This document shows positions 8,279 to 19,982 of a stretch of 60,000 nucleotides of DNA, one piece after another. The stretch is from Antedon mediterranea (Eukaryota; Echinodermata; Crinoidea; Comatulida; Antedonidae), in contig NC_092675.1 in NCBI RefSeq assembly GCF_964355755.1, positions 317,001 through 377,000 on the forward strand. Direction: 5' to 3'. Under the pieces are notes generated by a model. That model made no database searches, was not told the DNA's origin, and saw only the letters and a program-made list of their open reading frames with translations. The first letter of the stretch is position 1. Each line of letters starts with the position of its first letter. The position numbers and the translations under genes were made by a program.

Positions 8279-10039
8279 TTAACCTGCATTTCTCGCTAAT
8301 CCTGTTTTGTCCGCCAAATTTCTTCGTATCCTGAATAAAGCATTCACAATAATAATTTAAACAAATTATATTTAATATTCAACTAAAAAGGTAGCCATAC
8401 ATTATGTGGTGTTTGTTAGGGTATTGCTGAACTATGCAAATATAAATAAAGTGGACACCTTATGACATAGATTTAATTTGCCATTAATCTAGTATACTAA
8501 AACAATCTACTAACCAAGGAGTAGTCACATTCCCCACAATCGTCTTGACGTTAGCAAGCATCACAGCATCCGTATCTACGTTTTGATTACTGAAAAGAAG
8601 GGTAAAAAAAAAACATAAACTGGCCTACTACTTACTTACGCAACCTGGCCTTCTACTTACTTACGCAACCTGGCCTGCTACTTACGCACGCAACCTGGCC
8701 TGCTACTTACTTAGGCAACCTGGCCTGCTACTTACTTAGGCAACCTGGCCTGCTACTTACTTATGCAACCTGGCCTGCCACTTACTTACGCAACCTGGCC
8801 TGCCACTTACTTACGCAACCTGGCCTGCCACTTACTCACGCAACCTGGCCTGCTACTTACGCACGCAACCTGGCCTGCTACTTACGTACGCAGCCTGGCC
8901 TGCTACTTACGCACGCAACCTGGCCTGCCACTTACGCACGCAACCTGGCCTGCCACTTACGCACGCAACCTGGCCTGCCACTTACGCACGCAACCTGGCC
9001 TGCCACTTACGCACGCAACCTGGCCTGCCACTTACGCACGCAACCTGGCCTGCCACTTACGCACGCAACCTGGCCTGCCACTTACTTACGCAACCTAGCC
9101 TGCCACTTACTTACGCAACCTGGCCTGCTACTTACGCACGCAACCTGGCCTGCTACTTACGCACGCAACCTGGCCTGCTACTTACGCACGCAACCTGGCC
9201 TGCTACTTGCATAACCTGACCTACTACTTACGTACGCAACCTGGCCTACTACTTACGTAAGCAATCTAGCCTGCTACTTACGCAACCTGGCCTACTTACG
9301 TACGCAACCTGGCCTACTACTTACGTAACCAGGCCTACTTACATATATGTTATGGCAGTAATCCATGTGGTCCATCAGTCACCAGAATCTTATTTGTAGA
9401 GGACAAAAGCACACAGGTGAAAAGGTGTAGATCTTCATTCTGGGAACTGGAAAAATATACTTCAGGGGAAGGCATAGTTCCTAACATTAACAACAGAATA
9501 TTCAAACATGATACATTTTCTAAGAATTACATGAAAATGTTTTCACAACACAAATACTACGTATTACATTGTGTATTTTAACTAATAACAGTCCCACATT
9601 AAACATTACATGAAATACACAAACCTTTTAAATGGAAATATGTGATAATATTAAAAATATAGTGACAAAATTGGTTCTTACCCTTGGTATCATGTACGTG
9701 TGGTCTCTGTGAGCATCACCCTGTTCTGACGATGTTTCAATGTCCTTACGTTTACGCAATTTACACAATTTTATTCTCTTCTTTTATCATCAATACCTCC
9801 GCCTACTGTAAAATTCTCCTACATATGAATTCATGAGAAACAAAATACATATATATTTTTGTGTCTCAATGCTGTGTGTGATTAGGCTAATTTCACTACA
9901 ACCATGTGTATGCAAATTTGGTGTAATGGTTTTGTAACCAGCCTTTCAACTAACAATATTTTCAGTTGACTAACAATAGAACAGCAACGCCAAAAACAAA
10001 CAGGTGAATTTTAAAAGAAATTTTTAAAACTACTTGCAT
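8279..10039 (-). CDS. Peptide gene 2 (long form, intact)
   Basis: Exons: 10039-9975 (signal peptide), 8589-8515 (75 bp, with the GNVTT segment), 8330-8279 (stop TAA). Donors gttagt and gttagt, acceptors ttttcag and ttattcag. Product as gene 1, 63 residues. Intron 1 contains the 723-bp array 2. The flank right of the array is of the second spacer type (cgtgtggtctc, acatatgaattc). Confidence 0.55.
8620..9342. repeat. Minisatellite array 2 (about 29 monomers)
   Basis: Same 25-bp monomer and edges as array 1; one of the shortest arrays. Carries a cagcctgg monomer near 8890 and a ctagcctgcc monomer near 9096. Same length and order as array 9. Confidence 0.95.
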
Positions 10040-10755
10040 CAAAAAACATGTAAATTAAATTTAATCATGTTTTAAAATTACAAATCTCATATTATAAACT
10101 CTTGCCTATTGTACAAAAATGAAGTTTTTAGCCCCGGGACGATTCGGCACACATAAATTCATCGGCTTTGATATGCATTTTATAAGCATAAAATAAGCTT
10201 TTTTCCCCAAACTTTATTTTCAGAGACAGACACTATGGGGTAGTACTACTAGGGCTAAAGATGCAATAAAGCAAACATTTTCTAAACATTGTCGAAAGTC
10301 ATCATTTTTTAGTCATGCGAACGATGTAAACAAGTTACGCTCTTTGTTGCACGAAACAAAGTTTTCGAAGTAATAATTGAAAATAAAATTAGGTTTTTTT
10401 TAGCAATTTATTTGATATATTATATAAACATTGTCAATATTAATAAAATATGGATTGTTAAACACCTCTAAAAATGTGATAAATGTCAACAAAAATGAAT
10501 ATGAATTTGGTCTAAAGTTATACGATTCGGACCACAAAGTGATCTATCTAGCTATCTATGTAGCTTTCTATCATAATTTACCATAAAACGTTTATTTAAG
10601 ACAAGGAATGACTTGGTTTAATGTTTTTAAAGTATTATATATATTTATTATTTTTACAAATTGTCACAAATTATAGGAAAATGGTCTTTAGATAAGAAGT
10701 AAATAAATTCCTTAATTAAGTACAGAACTTACCAAAGACAATCCAATACATTGCT

Positions 10756-12811
10756 TTAACCTGCATTTCTCGCTAATCCTGTTTTGTCCGCCAAATTTCT
10801 TCGTATCCTGAGTAAAGCATTCACAATAATAATTTAAAAAAATTATATTTAATATTCAACTAAAAAGGTAGCCATACATTATGTGGTGTTTGTTAGGGTA
10901 TTGCTGAACCATGCAAATATAAATAAAGTGGACACCTTATGACATAGATTTAATTTGCCTTTAATCTAGTATACTAAAACAATCTACTAACCAAGGAGAA
11001 GCCACAATCGTCTTGACGTTAGCAAGCATCACAGCATCCGTATCTACGTTTTGATTACTGAAAAGAAGGGTAAAAAAAAAACATAAACTGGCCTACTACT
11101 TACTTACGCAACCTGGCCTGCTACTTACGCACGCAACCTGGCCTGCTACTTACGCACGCAACCTGGCCTTCTACTTACGCACGCAACCTGGCCTTCTACT
11201 TACTTAGGCAACCTGGCCTTCTACTTACTTACGCAACCTGGCCTGCTACTTACGCACGCAACCTGGCCTGCTACTTACGCACGCAACCTGGCCTTCTACT
11301 TACTCACGCAACCTGCCCTGCTACTTACGCACGCAACCTGGCCTGCTACTTATGCACGCAACCTGCCCTGCTACTTACGCACGCAACCTGGCCTGCTACT
11401 TACTTACGCAACCTGGCCTGCCACTTACGCACGCAACCTGGCCTGCCACTTACGCACGCAACCTGGCCTGCCACTTACGCACGCAACCTGGCCTGCCACT
11501 TACGCACGCAACCTGGCCTGCCACTTACGCACGCAACCTGGCCTGCCACTTACGCACGCAACCTGGCCTGCTACTTACGCAACCTGGCTTGCTACTTACT
11601 TACGCAACCTGGCCTGCTACTTACGCACGCAACCTGGCCTGCTACTTACGCACGCAACCTGGCCTGCTACTTACGCACGCAACCTGGCATGCTACTTACG
11701 CACGCAACCTGGCATGCTACTTACGCACGCAACCTGGCATGCTACTTACTTACGCAACCTGGCCTGCTACTTACGCACGCAACCTGGCCTGCTACTTACG
11801 CACGCAACCTGGCCTGCCACTTACGCACGCAAACTGGCCTGCCACTTACGCACGCAACCTGGCCTGCCACTTACGCACGCAACCTGGCCTGCCACTTACG
11901 CACGCAACCTGGCCTGCCACTTACGCACGCAACCTGGCCTGCCACTTACGCACGCAACCTGGCCTGCTACTTACTTACGCAACCTGGCCTGCTACTTACG
12001 CACGCAACCTGGCCTGCTACTTATTTACGCAACCTGGCCTACTACTTACGTAAGCAATCTGGCCTGCTACTTACGCACGCAACCTGGCCTGCCACTTACT
12101 TACGCAACCTGGCCTACTACTTACATATATGTTATGGCATTAATCCATGTGGTCCATCAGCCACCAGAATCTTATTTGTAGAGGACAAAAGCACACAGGT
12201 GAAAAGGTGTAGATCTTCATTCTGGGAACTGGACAAATATACTTCAGGGGAAGGCATAGTTCCTAACATTAACAACAGAATATTTAAACATGATACATTT
12301 TCTAAGAATTACATGAAAATGTTTTCACAACACAAATACTACGTATTACATTGTGTATTTTAACTAATAACAGTCCCACATTAAACATTACATGAAATAC
12401 ACAAACCTTTTAAATGGAAATATGTGATAATATTAAAAATATAGTGACAAAATTGGTTCTTACCCTTGGTATCATGTACTTGTGGTCTCTGTGAGCATCA
12501 CCCTGTTTTGACGATGTTTCACTGTCCTTACGTTTACGCAATTTACACAATTTTATTCTCTTCTTTTATCATCAATACCTCCGCCTACTGTAAAATTCTC
12601 CTTCATGAGAAACAAAATACATATATATTTTTGTGTCTCAATGCTGTGTGTGATTAGGCTAATTTCACTACAACCATGTGTATGCAAATTTGGTGTAATG
12701 GTTTTGTAACCACCCTTTCAACTAACAATATTTTCAGTTGACAAACAATAGAACAGCAACGCCAAAAACAAACAGGTGAATTTTAAAAGAAATTTTTAAA
12801 ACTACTTGCAT
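10756..12811 (-). CDS. Peptide gene 3 (short form, intact)
   Basis: Exons: 12811-12747, 11057-10992 (66 bp), 10807-10756. Exon 2 lacks 9 bases relative to the long form, so GNVTTP becomes ASP, removing the N-glycosylation sequon while keeping the frame; 60 residues. The exon 1 donor is gtttgt instead of gttagt, still GT. Acceptor of exon 3 is ttactcag. Confidence 0.5.
11088..12125. repeat. Minisatellite array 3 (about 42 monomers)
   Basis: Right edge is simplified: the usual cttgcataacctgacc segment is absent and the array ends cctggcctactacttacatatatg. Contains three ggcatgc monomers (11690-11740) and one monomer shortened to ttacgcaacc (about 11575). Confidence 0.95.
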
Positions 12812-13522
12812 CAAAAAACATGTAAATTAAATTTAATCATGTTTTAAAATTACAAATCACAAATTATAAACTCTTGCCTATTGTACAAAAATGAAGTTTT
12901 TAGCCCCGGGACGATTCGGCACACATAAATTTATCGGCTTTGATATGCGTTTTATAAGCATAAAATAAGCTTTTTTCCCCAAACTTTATTTTCAGAGACA
13001 CTATGGGGTAGTACTACTAGGGCTAAAGATGCAATAAAGCAAACATTTTCTAAACATTGTCGAAAGTCATCATTTTTTAGTCATGCGAACGATGTAAACA
13101 AGTTACGCCCTTTGTTGCTCGAAACAAAGTTTTCGAAGTAATAATTGAAAATAAAATTAGTTTTTTTTTAGCAATTTATTTGATATATTATATAAACATT
13201 GTCAATATTAATAAAATATGGATTGTTAAACACCTCTAAAAATGTGATAAATGTCAACAAAAATTAATATGAATTTGGTCTAAAGTTATACGTTTCGGAC
13301 CACAAAGTGATCTATCTAGCTATCTACGTAGCTTTCTATCATAATTTACCATAAAACGTTTATTTAAGACAAGGAATGACTTGGTTTAATGTTTTTAAAG
13401 TATTATATATATTTATTATTTTTACAAATTGTCACAAATTATAGGAAAATGGTCTTTAGATAAGAAGTAAATAAATTCCTTAATTAAGTACAGAACATAC
13501 CAAAGACAATCCAAACATTGCT

Positions 13523-15927
13523 TTAACCTGCATTTCTCGCTAATCCTGTTTTGTCCGCCAAATTTCTTCAAATCCTGAATAAAGCATTCACAATAATAAT
13601 TTAAACAAATTATATTTAATATTCAACTAAAAAGGTAGCCATACATTATGTGGTGTTTGTTAGGGTATTGCTGAACTATGCAAATATAAATAAAGTGGAC
13701 ACCTTATGACATAGATTTAATTTGCCATTAATCTAGTATACTACAACAATCTACTAACCAAGGAGTAGTCACATTCCCCACAATCGTCTTGACGTTAGCA
13801 AGCATCACAGCATCCGTATCTACGTTTTGATTACTGAAAAGAAGGGTAAAAAAAAAACATAAACTGGCCTACTACTTACTTACGCAACCTGGCCTTCTAC
13901 TTACTTATGCAACCTGGCCTGCTACTTACGCACGCAACCTGGCCTGCTACTTACGCACGCAACCTGGCCTGCTACTTACGCACGCAACCTGGCCTGCTAC
14001 TTACTTAGGCAACCTGGCCTGCTACTTACTTAGGCAACCTGGCCTGCTACTTACTTACGCAACCTGGCCTGCCACTTACTTACGCAACCTGGCCTGCCAC
14101 TTACGCACGCAACCTGGCCTGCCACTTACGCACGCAACCTGGCCTGCCACTTACGCACGCAACCTGGCCTGCCACTTACGCACGCAACCTGGCCTTCCAC
14201 TTACGCACGCAACCTGGCCTGCCACTTACTTACGCAACCTGGCCTGCCACTTACGCACGCAACCTGGCCTGCCACTTACGCACGCAACCTGGCCTGCCAC
14301 TTACTTACGCAACCTGGCCTGCCACTTACTTACGCAACCTGGCCTGCCACTTACGCACGCAACCTGGCCTGCCACTTACGCACGCAACCTGGCCTGCCAC
14401 TTACGCACGCAACCTGGCCTGCCACTTACGCACGCAACCTGGCCTGCCACTTACGCACGCAACCTGGCCTGCCACTTACGCACGCAACATGCCCTGCCAC
14501 TTACGCACGCAACCTGCCCTGCCACTTACTCACGCAACCTGGCCTGCCACTTACGCACGCAACCTGGCCTGCTACTTACGCACGCAACCTGGCTTTCCAC
14601 TTACTTACGCAACCTGGCCTGCCACTTACTTACGCAACCTGGCCTGCCACTTACTTACGCAACCTGGCCTGCTAATTACTCACGCAACCTGGCCTGCTAC
14701 TTACGCACGCAACCTGGCCTGCTACTTACGCACGCAACCTGGCCTGCTACTTACTCACGCAACCTGGCCTGCTACTTATGCACGCAACCTGGCCTGCTAC
14801 TTACTTACGCAACCTGGCTTTCCACTTACTTACGCAACCTGGCCTGCCACTTACGCACGCAACCTGGCCTGCCACTTACGCACGCAACCTGGCCTGCCAC
14901 TTACTTACGCAACCTGGCCTGCCACTTACAAACGCAACCTGGCCTGCCACTTACGCACGCAACCTGGCCTGCCACTTACGCACGCAACCTGGCCTGCCAC
15001 TTACGCACGCAACCTGGCCTGCCACTTACTTACGCAACCTGGCCTGCTACTTACGCACGCAACCTGGCCTACTACTTACGCACGCAACCTGGCCTGCTAC
15101 TTACGCACGCAACCTGGCCTACTACTTAAGTACGCAACCTGGCCTACTACTTACGTAAGCAATCTGGCCTGCTACTTACGCAACCTGGCCTACTTACGTA
15201 CGCAACCTGGCCTACTACTTACGTAACCAGGCCTACTTACATATATGTTATGGCATTAATCCATGTGGTCCATCAGCCACCAGAATCTTATTTGTAGAGG
15301 ACAAAAGCACACAGGTGAAAAGGTGTAGATCTTCATTCTGGGAACTGGAAAAATATACTTCAGGGGAAGGCATAGTTCCTAACATTAACAACAGAATATT
15401 TAAACATGATACATTTTCTAAGAATTACATGAAAATGTTTTCACAACACAAATACTACGTATTACATTGTGTATTTTAACTAATAACAGTCCCACATTAA
15501 ACATTACATGAAATACACAAACCTTTTAAATGGAAATATGTGATAATATTAAAAATATAGTGACAAAATTGGTTCTTACCCTTGGTATCATGTACTTGTG
15601 GTCTCTGTGAGCATCACCCTGTTTTGACGATGTTTCACTGTCCTTACGTTTACGCAATTTACACAATTTTATTCTCTTCTTTTATCATCAATACCTCCGC
15701 CTACTGTAAAATTCTCCTTCATGAGAAACAAAATACATATATATTTTTGTGTCTCAATGCTGTGTGTGATTAGGCTAATTTCACTACAACCATGTGTATG
15801 CAAATTTGGTGTAATGGTTTTGTAACCACCCTTTCAACTAACATTATTTTCAGTTGACTAACAATAGAACAGCAACGCCAAAAACAAACAGGTGAATTTT
15901 AAAAGAAATTTTTAAAACTACTTGCAT
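13523..15927 (-). pseudogene. Peptide gene 4 (long form, premature stop)
   Basis: Exons 15927-15863, 13833-13759 and 13574-13523. At the start of exon 3 the usual ATA CGA is ATT TGA, so Arg49 becomes a stop and the Arg-Arg and C-terminal tail are lost. One base is also missing after the normal stop (13514-13517) and the downstream gtaagt is gtatgt. A shortened secreted product of 48 residues is possible; more likely a decaying copy. Confidence 0.55.
13864..15240. repeat. Minisatellite array 4 (about 55 monomers)
   Basis: Typical left and right edges. Rare variants include ctaattactcacg (about 14675) and cacttacaaacgc (about 14930), both also in array 11. Confidence 0.95.
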
Positions 15928-16639
15928 CAAAAAACATGTAAATTAAATTTAATCATGTTTTAAAATTACAAATCACAAATTATAAACTCTTGCCTATTGT
16001 ACAAAAATGAAGTTTTTAGCCCCGGGACGATTCGGCACACATAAATTCATCGGCTTTGATATGCGTTTTATAAGCATAAAATAAGCTTTTTTCCCCAAAC
16101 TTTATTTTCAGAGACACTATGGGGTAGTACTACTAGGGCTAAAGATGCAATAAAGCAAACATTTTCTAAACATTGTCGAAAGTCATCATTTTTTAGTCAT
16201 GCGAACGATGTAAACAAGTTACGCCCTTTGTTGCACGAAACAAAGTTTTCGAAGTAATAATTGAAAATAAAATTAGTTTTTTTTTAGCAATTTATTTGAT
16301 ATATTATATAAACATTGTCAATATTAATAAAATATGGATTGTTAAACACCTCTAAAAATGTGATAAATGTCAACAAAAATGAATATGAATTTGGTCTAAA
16401 GTTATACGTTTCGGACCACAAAGTGATCTATCTAGCTATATATGTAGCTTTCTATCATAATTTACCATAAAACGTTTATTTAAGACAAGGAATGACTTGG
16501 TTTAATGTTTTTAAAGTATTATATATATTTATTATTTTTACAAATTGTCACAAATTATAGGAAAATGGTCTTTAAATAAGAAGAAAGGAAATTCTTTAAT
16601 TAAGTACAGAACTTACCAAAGGCAATCCAATACATTGCT

Positions 16640-19129
16640 TTAACCTGCATTTCTCGCTAATCCTGTTTTGTCCGCCAAATTTCTTCGTATCCTGAGTAAA
16701 GCATTCACAATAATAATTTAAAAAAATTATATTTAATATTCAACTAAAAAGGTAGCCATACATTATGTGGTGTTTGTTAGGGTATTGCTGAACCATGCAA
16801 ATATAAATAAAGTGGACACCTTATGACATAGATTTAATTTGCCTTTAATCTAGTATACTAAAACAATCTACTAACCAAGGAGAAGCCACAATCGTCTTGA
16901 CGTTAGCAAGCATCACAGCATCCGTATGTACGTTTTGATTACTGAAAAGAAGGGTAAAAAAAAACATAAACTGGCTTACTACTTACTTACGCAACCTGGC
17001 CTGCTACTTACGCACGCAACCTGGCCTGCTACTTACGCACGCAACCTGGCCTGCTACTTACGCACGCAACCTGGCCTTCTACTTACGCACGCAACCTGGC
17101 CTTCTACTTACTTAGGCAACCTGGCCTGCTACTTACTTACGCAACCTGGCCTGCCACTTACTTACGCAACCTGGCCTGCCACTTACGCACGCAACCTGGC
17201 CTGCTACTTACGCACGCAACCTGGCCTGCCACTTACGCACGCAACATGGCCTGCCACTTACGCACGCAACCTGGCCTTCTACTTACTTACGCAACCTGGC
17301 CTGCTACTTACTTACGCAACCTGGCCTGCTACTTACGCACGCAACCTGGCCTGCTACTTACTCACGCAACCTGGCCTGCTACTTACGCACGCAACCTGGC
17401 CTGCTACTTACGCACGCAACCTGGCCTGCTACTTACGCACGCAACCTGGCCTGCTACTTACTTACGCAACCTGGCCTTCCACTTACGCACGCAACCTGGC
17501 CTGCTACTTACGCACGCAACCTGGCCTGCCACTTACGCACGCAACCTGGCCTGCCACTTACGCACGCAACCTGGCCTGCCACTTACGCACGCAACCTGGC
17601 CTGCCACTTACGCAACCTGGCCTGGTACTTACTTACGCAACCTGGCCTGCTACTTACGCACGCAACCTTGCATGCTACTTACGCACGCAACCTGGCATGC
17701 TACTTACGCACGCAACCTGGCATGCTACTTACGCACGCAACCTGGCCTGCTACTTACGCACGCAACCTGGCCTGCTACTTACGCACGCAACCTGGCCTGC
17801 TACTTACGCACGCAACCTGGCCTGCTACTTACGCACGCAACTTGGCCTGCTACTTACGCACGCAACCTGGCCTGCCACTTACGCACGCAACCTGGCCTGC
17901 CACTTACGCACGCAACCTGGCCTGCCACTTACGCACGCAACCTGGCCTGCCACTTACGCACGCAACCTGGCCTGCCACTTACGCACGCAACCTGGCCTGC
18001 TACTTACGCACGCAACCTGGCCTGCTACTTACGTACGCAACCTGGTCTGCTACTTACGCACGCAACCTGGCCTGCCACTTACGCACGCAACCTGGCCTGC
18101 CACTTACTTACGCAACCTGGCCTGCGACTTACGCACGCAACCTGGCCTGCCACTTACGCACGCAACCTGGCCTGCCACTTACGCACGCAACCTGGCCTGC
18201 CACTTACTTACGCAACCTAGCCTGCCACTTACGCACGCAACCTGGCCTGCTACTTACGCACGCAACCTGGCCTGCTACTTACGCACGCAACCTGACCTGC
18301 TACTTGCATAACCTGACCTACTACTTACGTACGCAACCTGGCCTACTACTTACGTAAGCAATCTGGCCTGCTACTTACGCAACCTGGCCTACTTACGTAC
18401 GCAACCTGGCCTACTACTTACGTAACCAGGCCTACTTACATATATGTTATGGTAGTAATCCATGTGGTCCATCAGTCACCAGAATCTTATTTGTAGAGGA
18501 CAAAAGCACACAGGTGAAAAGGTGTAGATCTTCATTCTGGGAACTGGAAAAATATACTTCAGGGGAAGGCATAGTTCCTAACATTAACAACAGAATATTC
18601 AAACATGATACATTTTCTAAGAATTACATGAAAATGTTTTCACAACACAAATACTACGTATTACATTTTGTATTTTAACAGTCCCACATTAAACATTACA
18701 TGAAATACACAAACCTTTTAAATGGAAATATGTGATAATATTAAAAATATAGTGACAAAATTGGTTCTTACCCTTGGTATCATGTACGTGTGGTCTCTGT
18801 GAGCATCACCCTGTTCTGACGATGTTTCAATGTCCTTACGTTTACGCAATTTACACAATTTTATTCTCTTCTTTTATCATCAATACCTCCGCCTACTGTA
18901 AAATTCTCCTACATATGAATTCATGAGAAACAAAATACATATATATTTTTGTGTCTCAATGCTGTGTGTGATTAGGCTAATTTCACTACAACCATGTGTA
19001 TGCAAATTTGGTGTAATGGTTTTGTAACCAGCCTTTCAACTAACAATATTTTCAGTTGACTAACAATAGAACAGCAACGCCAAAAACAAACAGGTGAATT
19101 TTAAAAGAAATTTTTAAAACTACTTGCAT
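16640..19129 (-). CDS. Peptide gene 5 (short form, Asp27His)
   Basis: Exons 19129-19065, 16941-16876 and 16691-16640. Exon 2 is the 66-bp form and has GTA CAT where others have GTA GAT (Asp27 to His). Splice sites intact (exon 3 acceptor ttactcag). Its intron holds the longest array in the window. A short-type left flank joined to an array whose left neighbour has the other right-flank type suggests past recombination. Confidence 0.5.
16971..18440. repeat. Minisatellite array 5 (about 59 monomers)
   Basis: Longest array (1,470 bp), same length as array 12. Contains a 40-bp double unit with missing bases near 17605-17630 (cacttacgcaacctggcctggtactt) and ggcatgc monomers near 17670-17730. Confidence 0.95.
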
Positions 19130-19815
19130 CAAAAAACATGTAAATTAAATTTAGTCATGTTTTAAAATTACAAATCTCATATTATAAACTCTTGCCTATT
19201 GTACAAAAATGAAGTTTTTAGCCCCGGAACGATTCGGCACACATAAATTCATCGGCTTTGATATGCGTTTTATAAGCATAAAATAAGCTTTTTTCCCCAA
19301 ACTTTATTTTCAGAGACACTATGGGGTAGTACTACTAGGGCTAAAGATGCAATAAAGCAAACATTTTCTAAACATTGTCGAAAGTCATGATTTTTTAGTC
19401 ATGCGAACGATGTAAACAAGTTACGCCCTTTGTTGCACGAAACAAAGTTTTCGAAGTAATAATTGAAAATAAAATTAGGTTTTTTTTACCAATTTATTTG
19501 ATATATTATATAAACATTGTCAATATTAATAAAATATGGATTGTTAAACACCTCTAAAAATGTAATAAATGTCAACAAAAATGAATATGATTTTGGTCTA
19601 AAGTTATACGTTTCGGACCACAAAGTGATCTATCTAGCTATCTACGTAGCTTTCTATCATAATTTACCATAAAACGTTTATTTAAGACAAGGAATGACTT
19701 GGTTTAATGTTTTTAAAGTATTATATATATTTATTATTTTTACAAATTGTCACAAATTATAGGAAAATGGTCTTTAAATAAGAAGAAAGGAAATTCTTTA
19801 ATTAAGTACAGAACT

Positions 19816-19956
19816 AGTACATCTTTCGAGACGAGTAGGGGGTTACCCCGGTGTATTAGTACATCACAGCCACTGATCACCAACTGGGCCCTCTGGGAGA
19901 CCAGTCATTGACTGAAGAGGTTACCCAGTATAAATATATATTTCAATCAATCAACT
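19816..19956 (+). mobile_element. SINE/LINE-tail insertion, copy in unit 6
   Basis: 141 bp absent from most spacers, between aact and a second aact (likely 4-bp target duplication). It begins agtacatctttcgagacgag, contains gggggttaccccgg, and ends in a catcaatcaa-type tandem tail, as expected for a short non-LTR insertion. It lies at the gtaagt motif downstream of exon 3 of gene 6; the duplicated target recreates gtaagt. Confidence 0.65.
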
Positions 19957-19982
19957 TACCAAAGGCAATCCAATACATTGCT

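Noticed and set aside
12466-12657. 63-codon plus-strand frame repeated in many units (MVSCTCGLCEHHP...)
   Set aside because: It lies antisense to the conserved minus-strand donor block, is not kept in the second spacer type, and has no recognisable domain.
16926-18311. 461-residue plus-strand frame (and similar long frames in every array) as a repeat protein gene
   Set aside because: All three plus frames are open with the same 25-residue motif because the 25-bp monomer has no stops. There is no signal peptide, no promoter and no splice logic, and frames end where the array ends.
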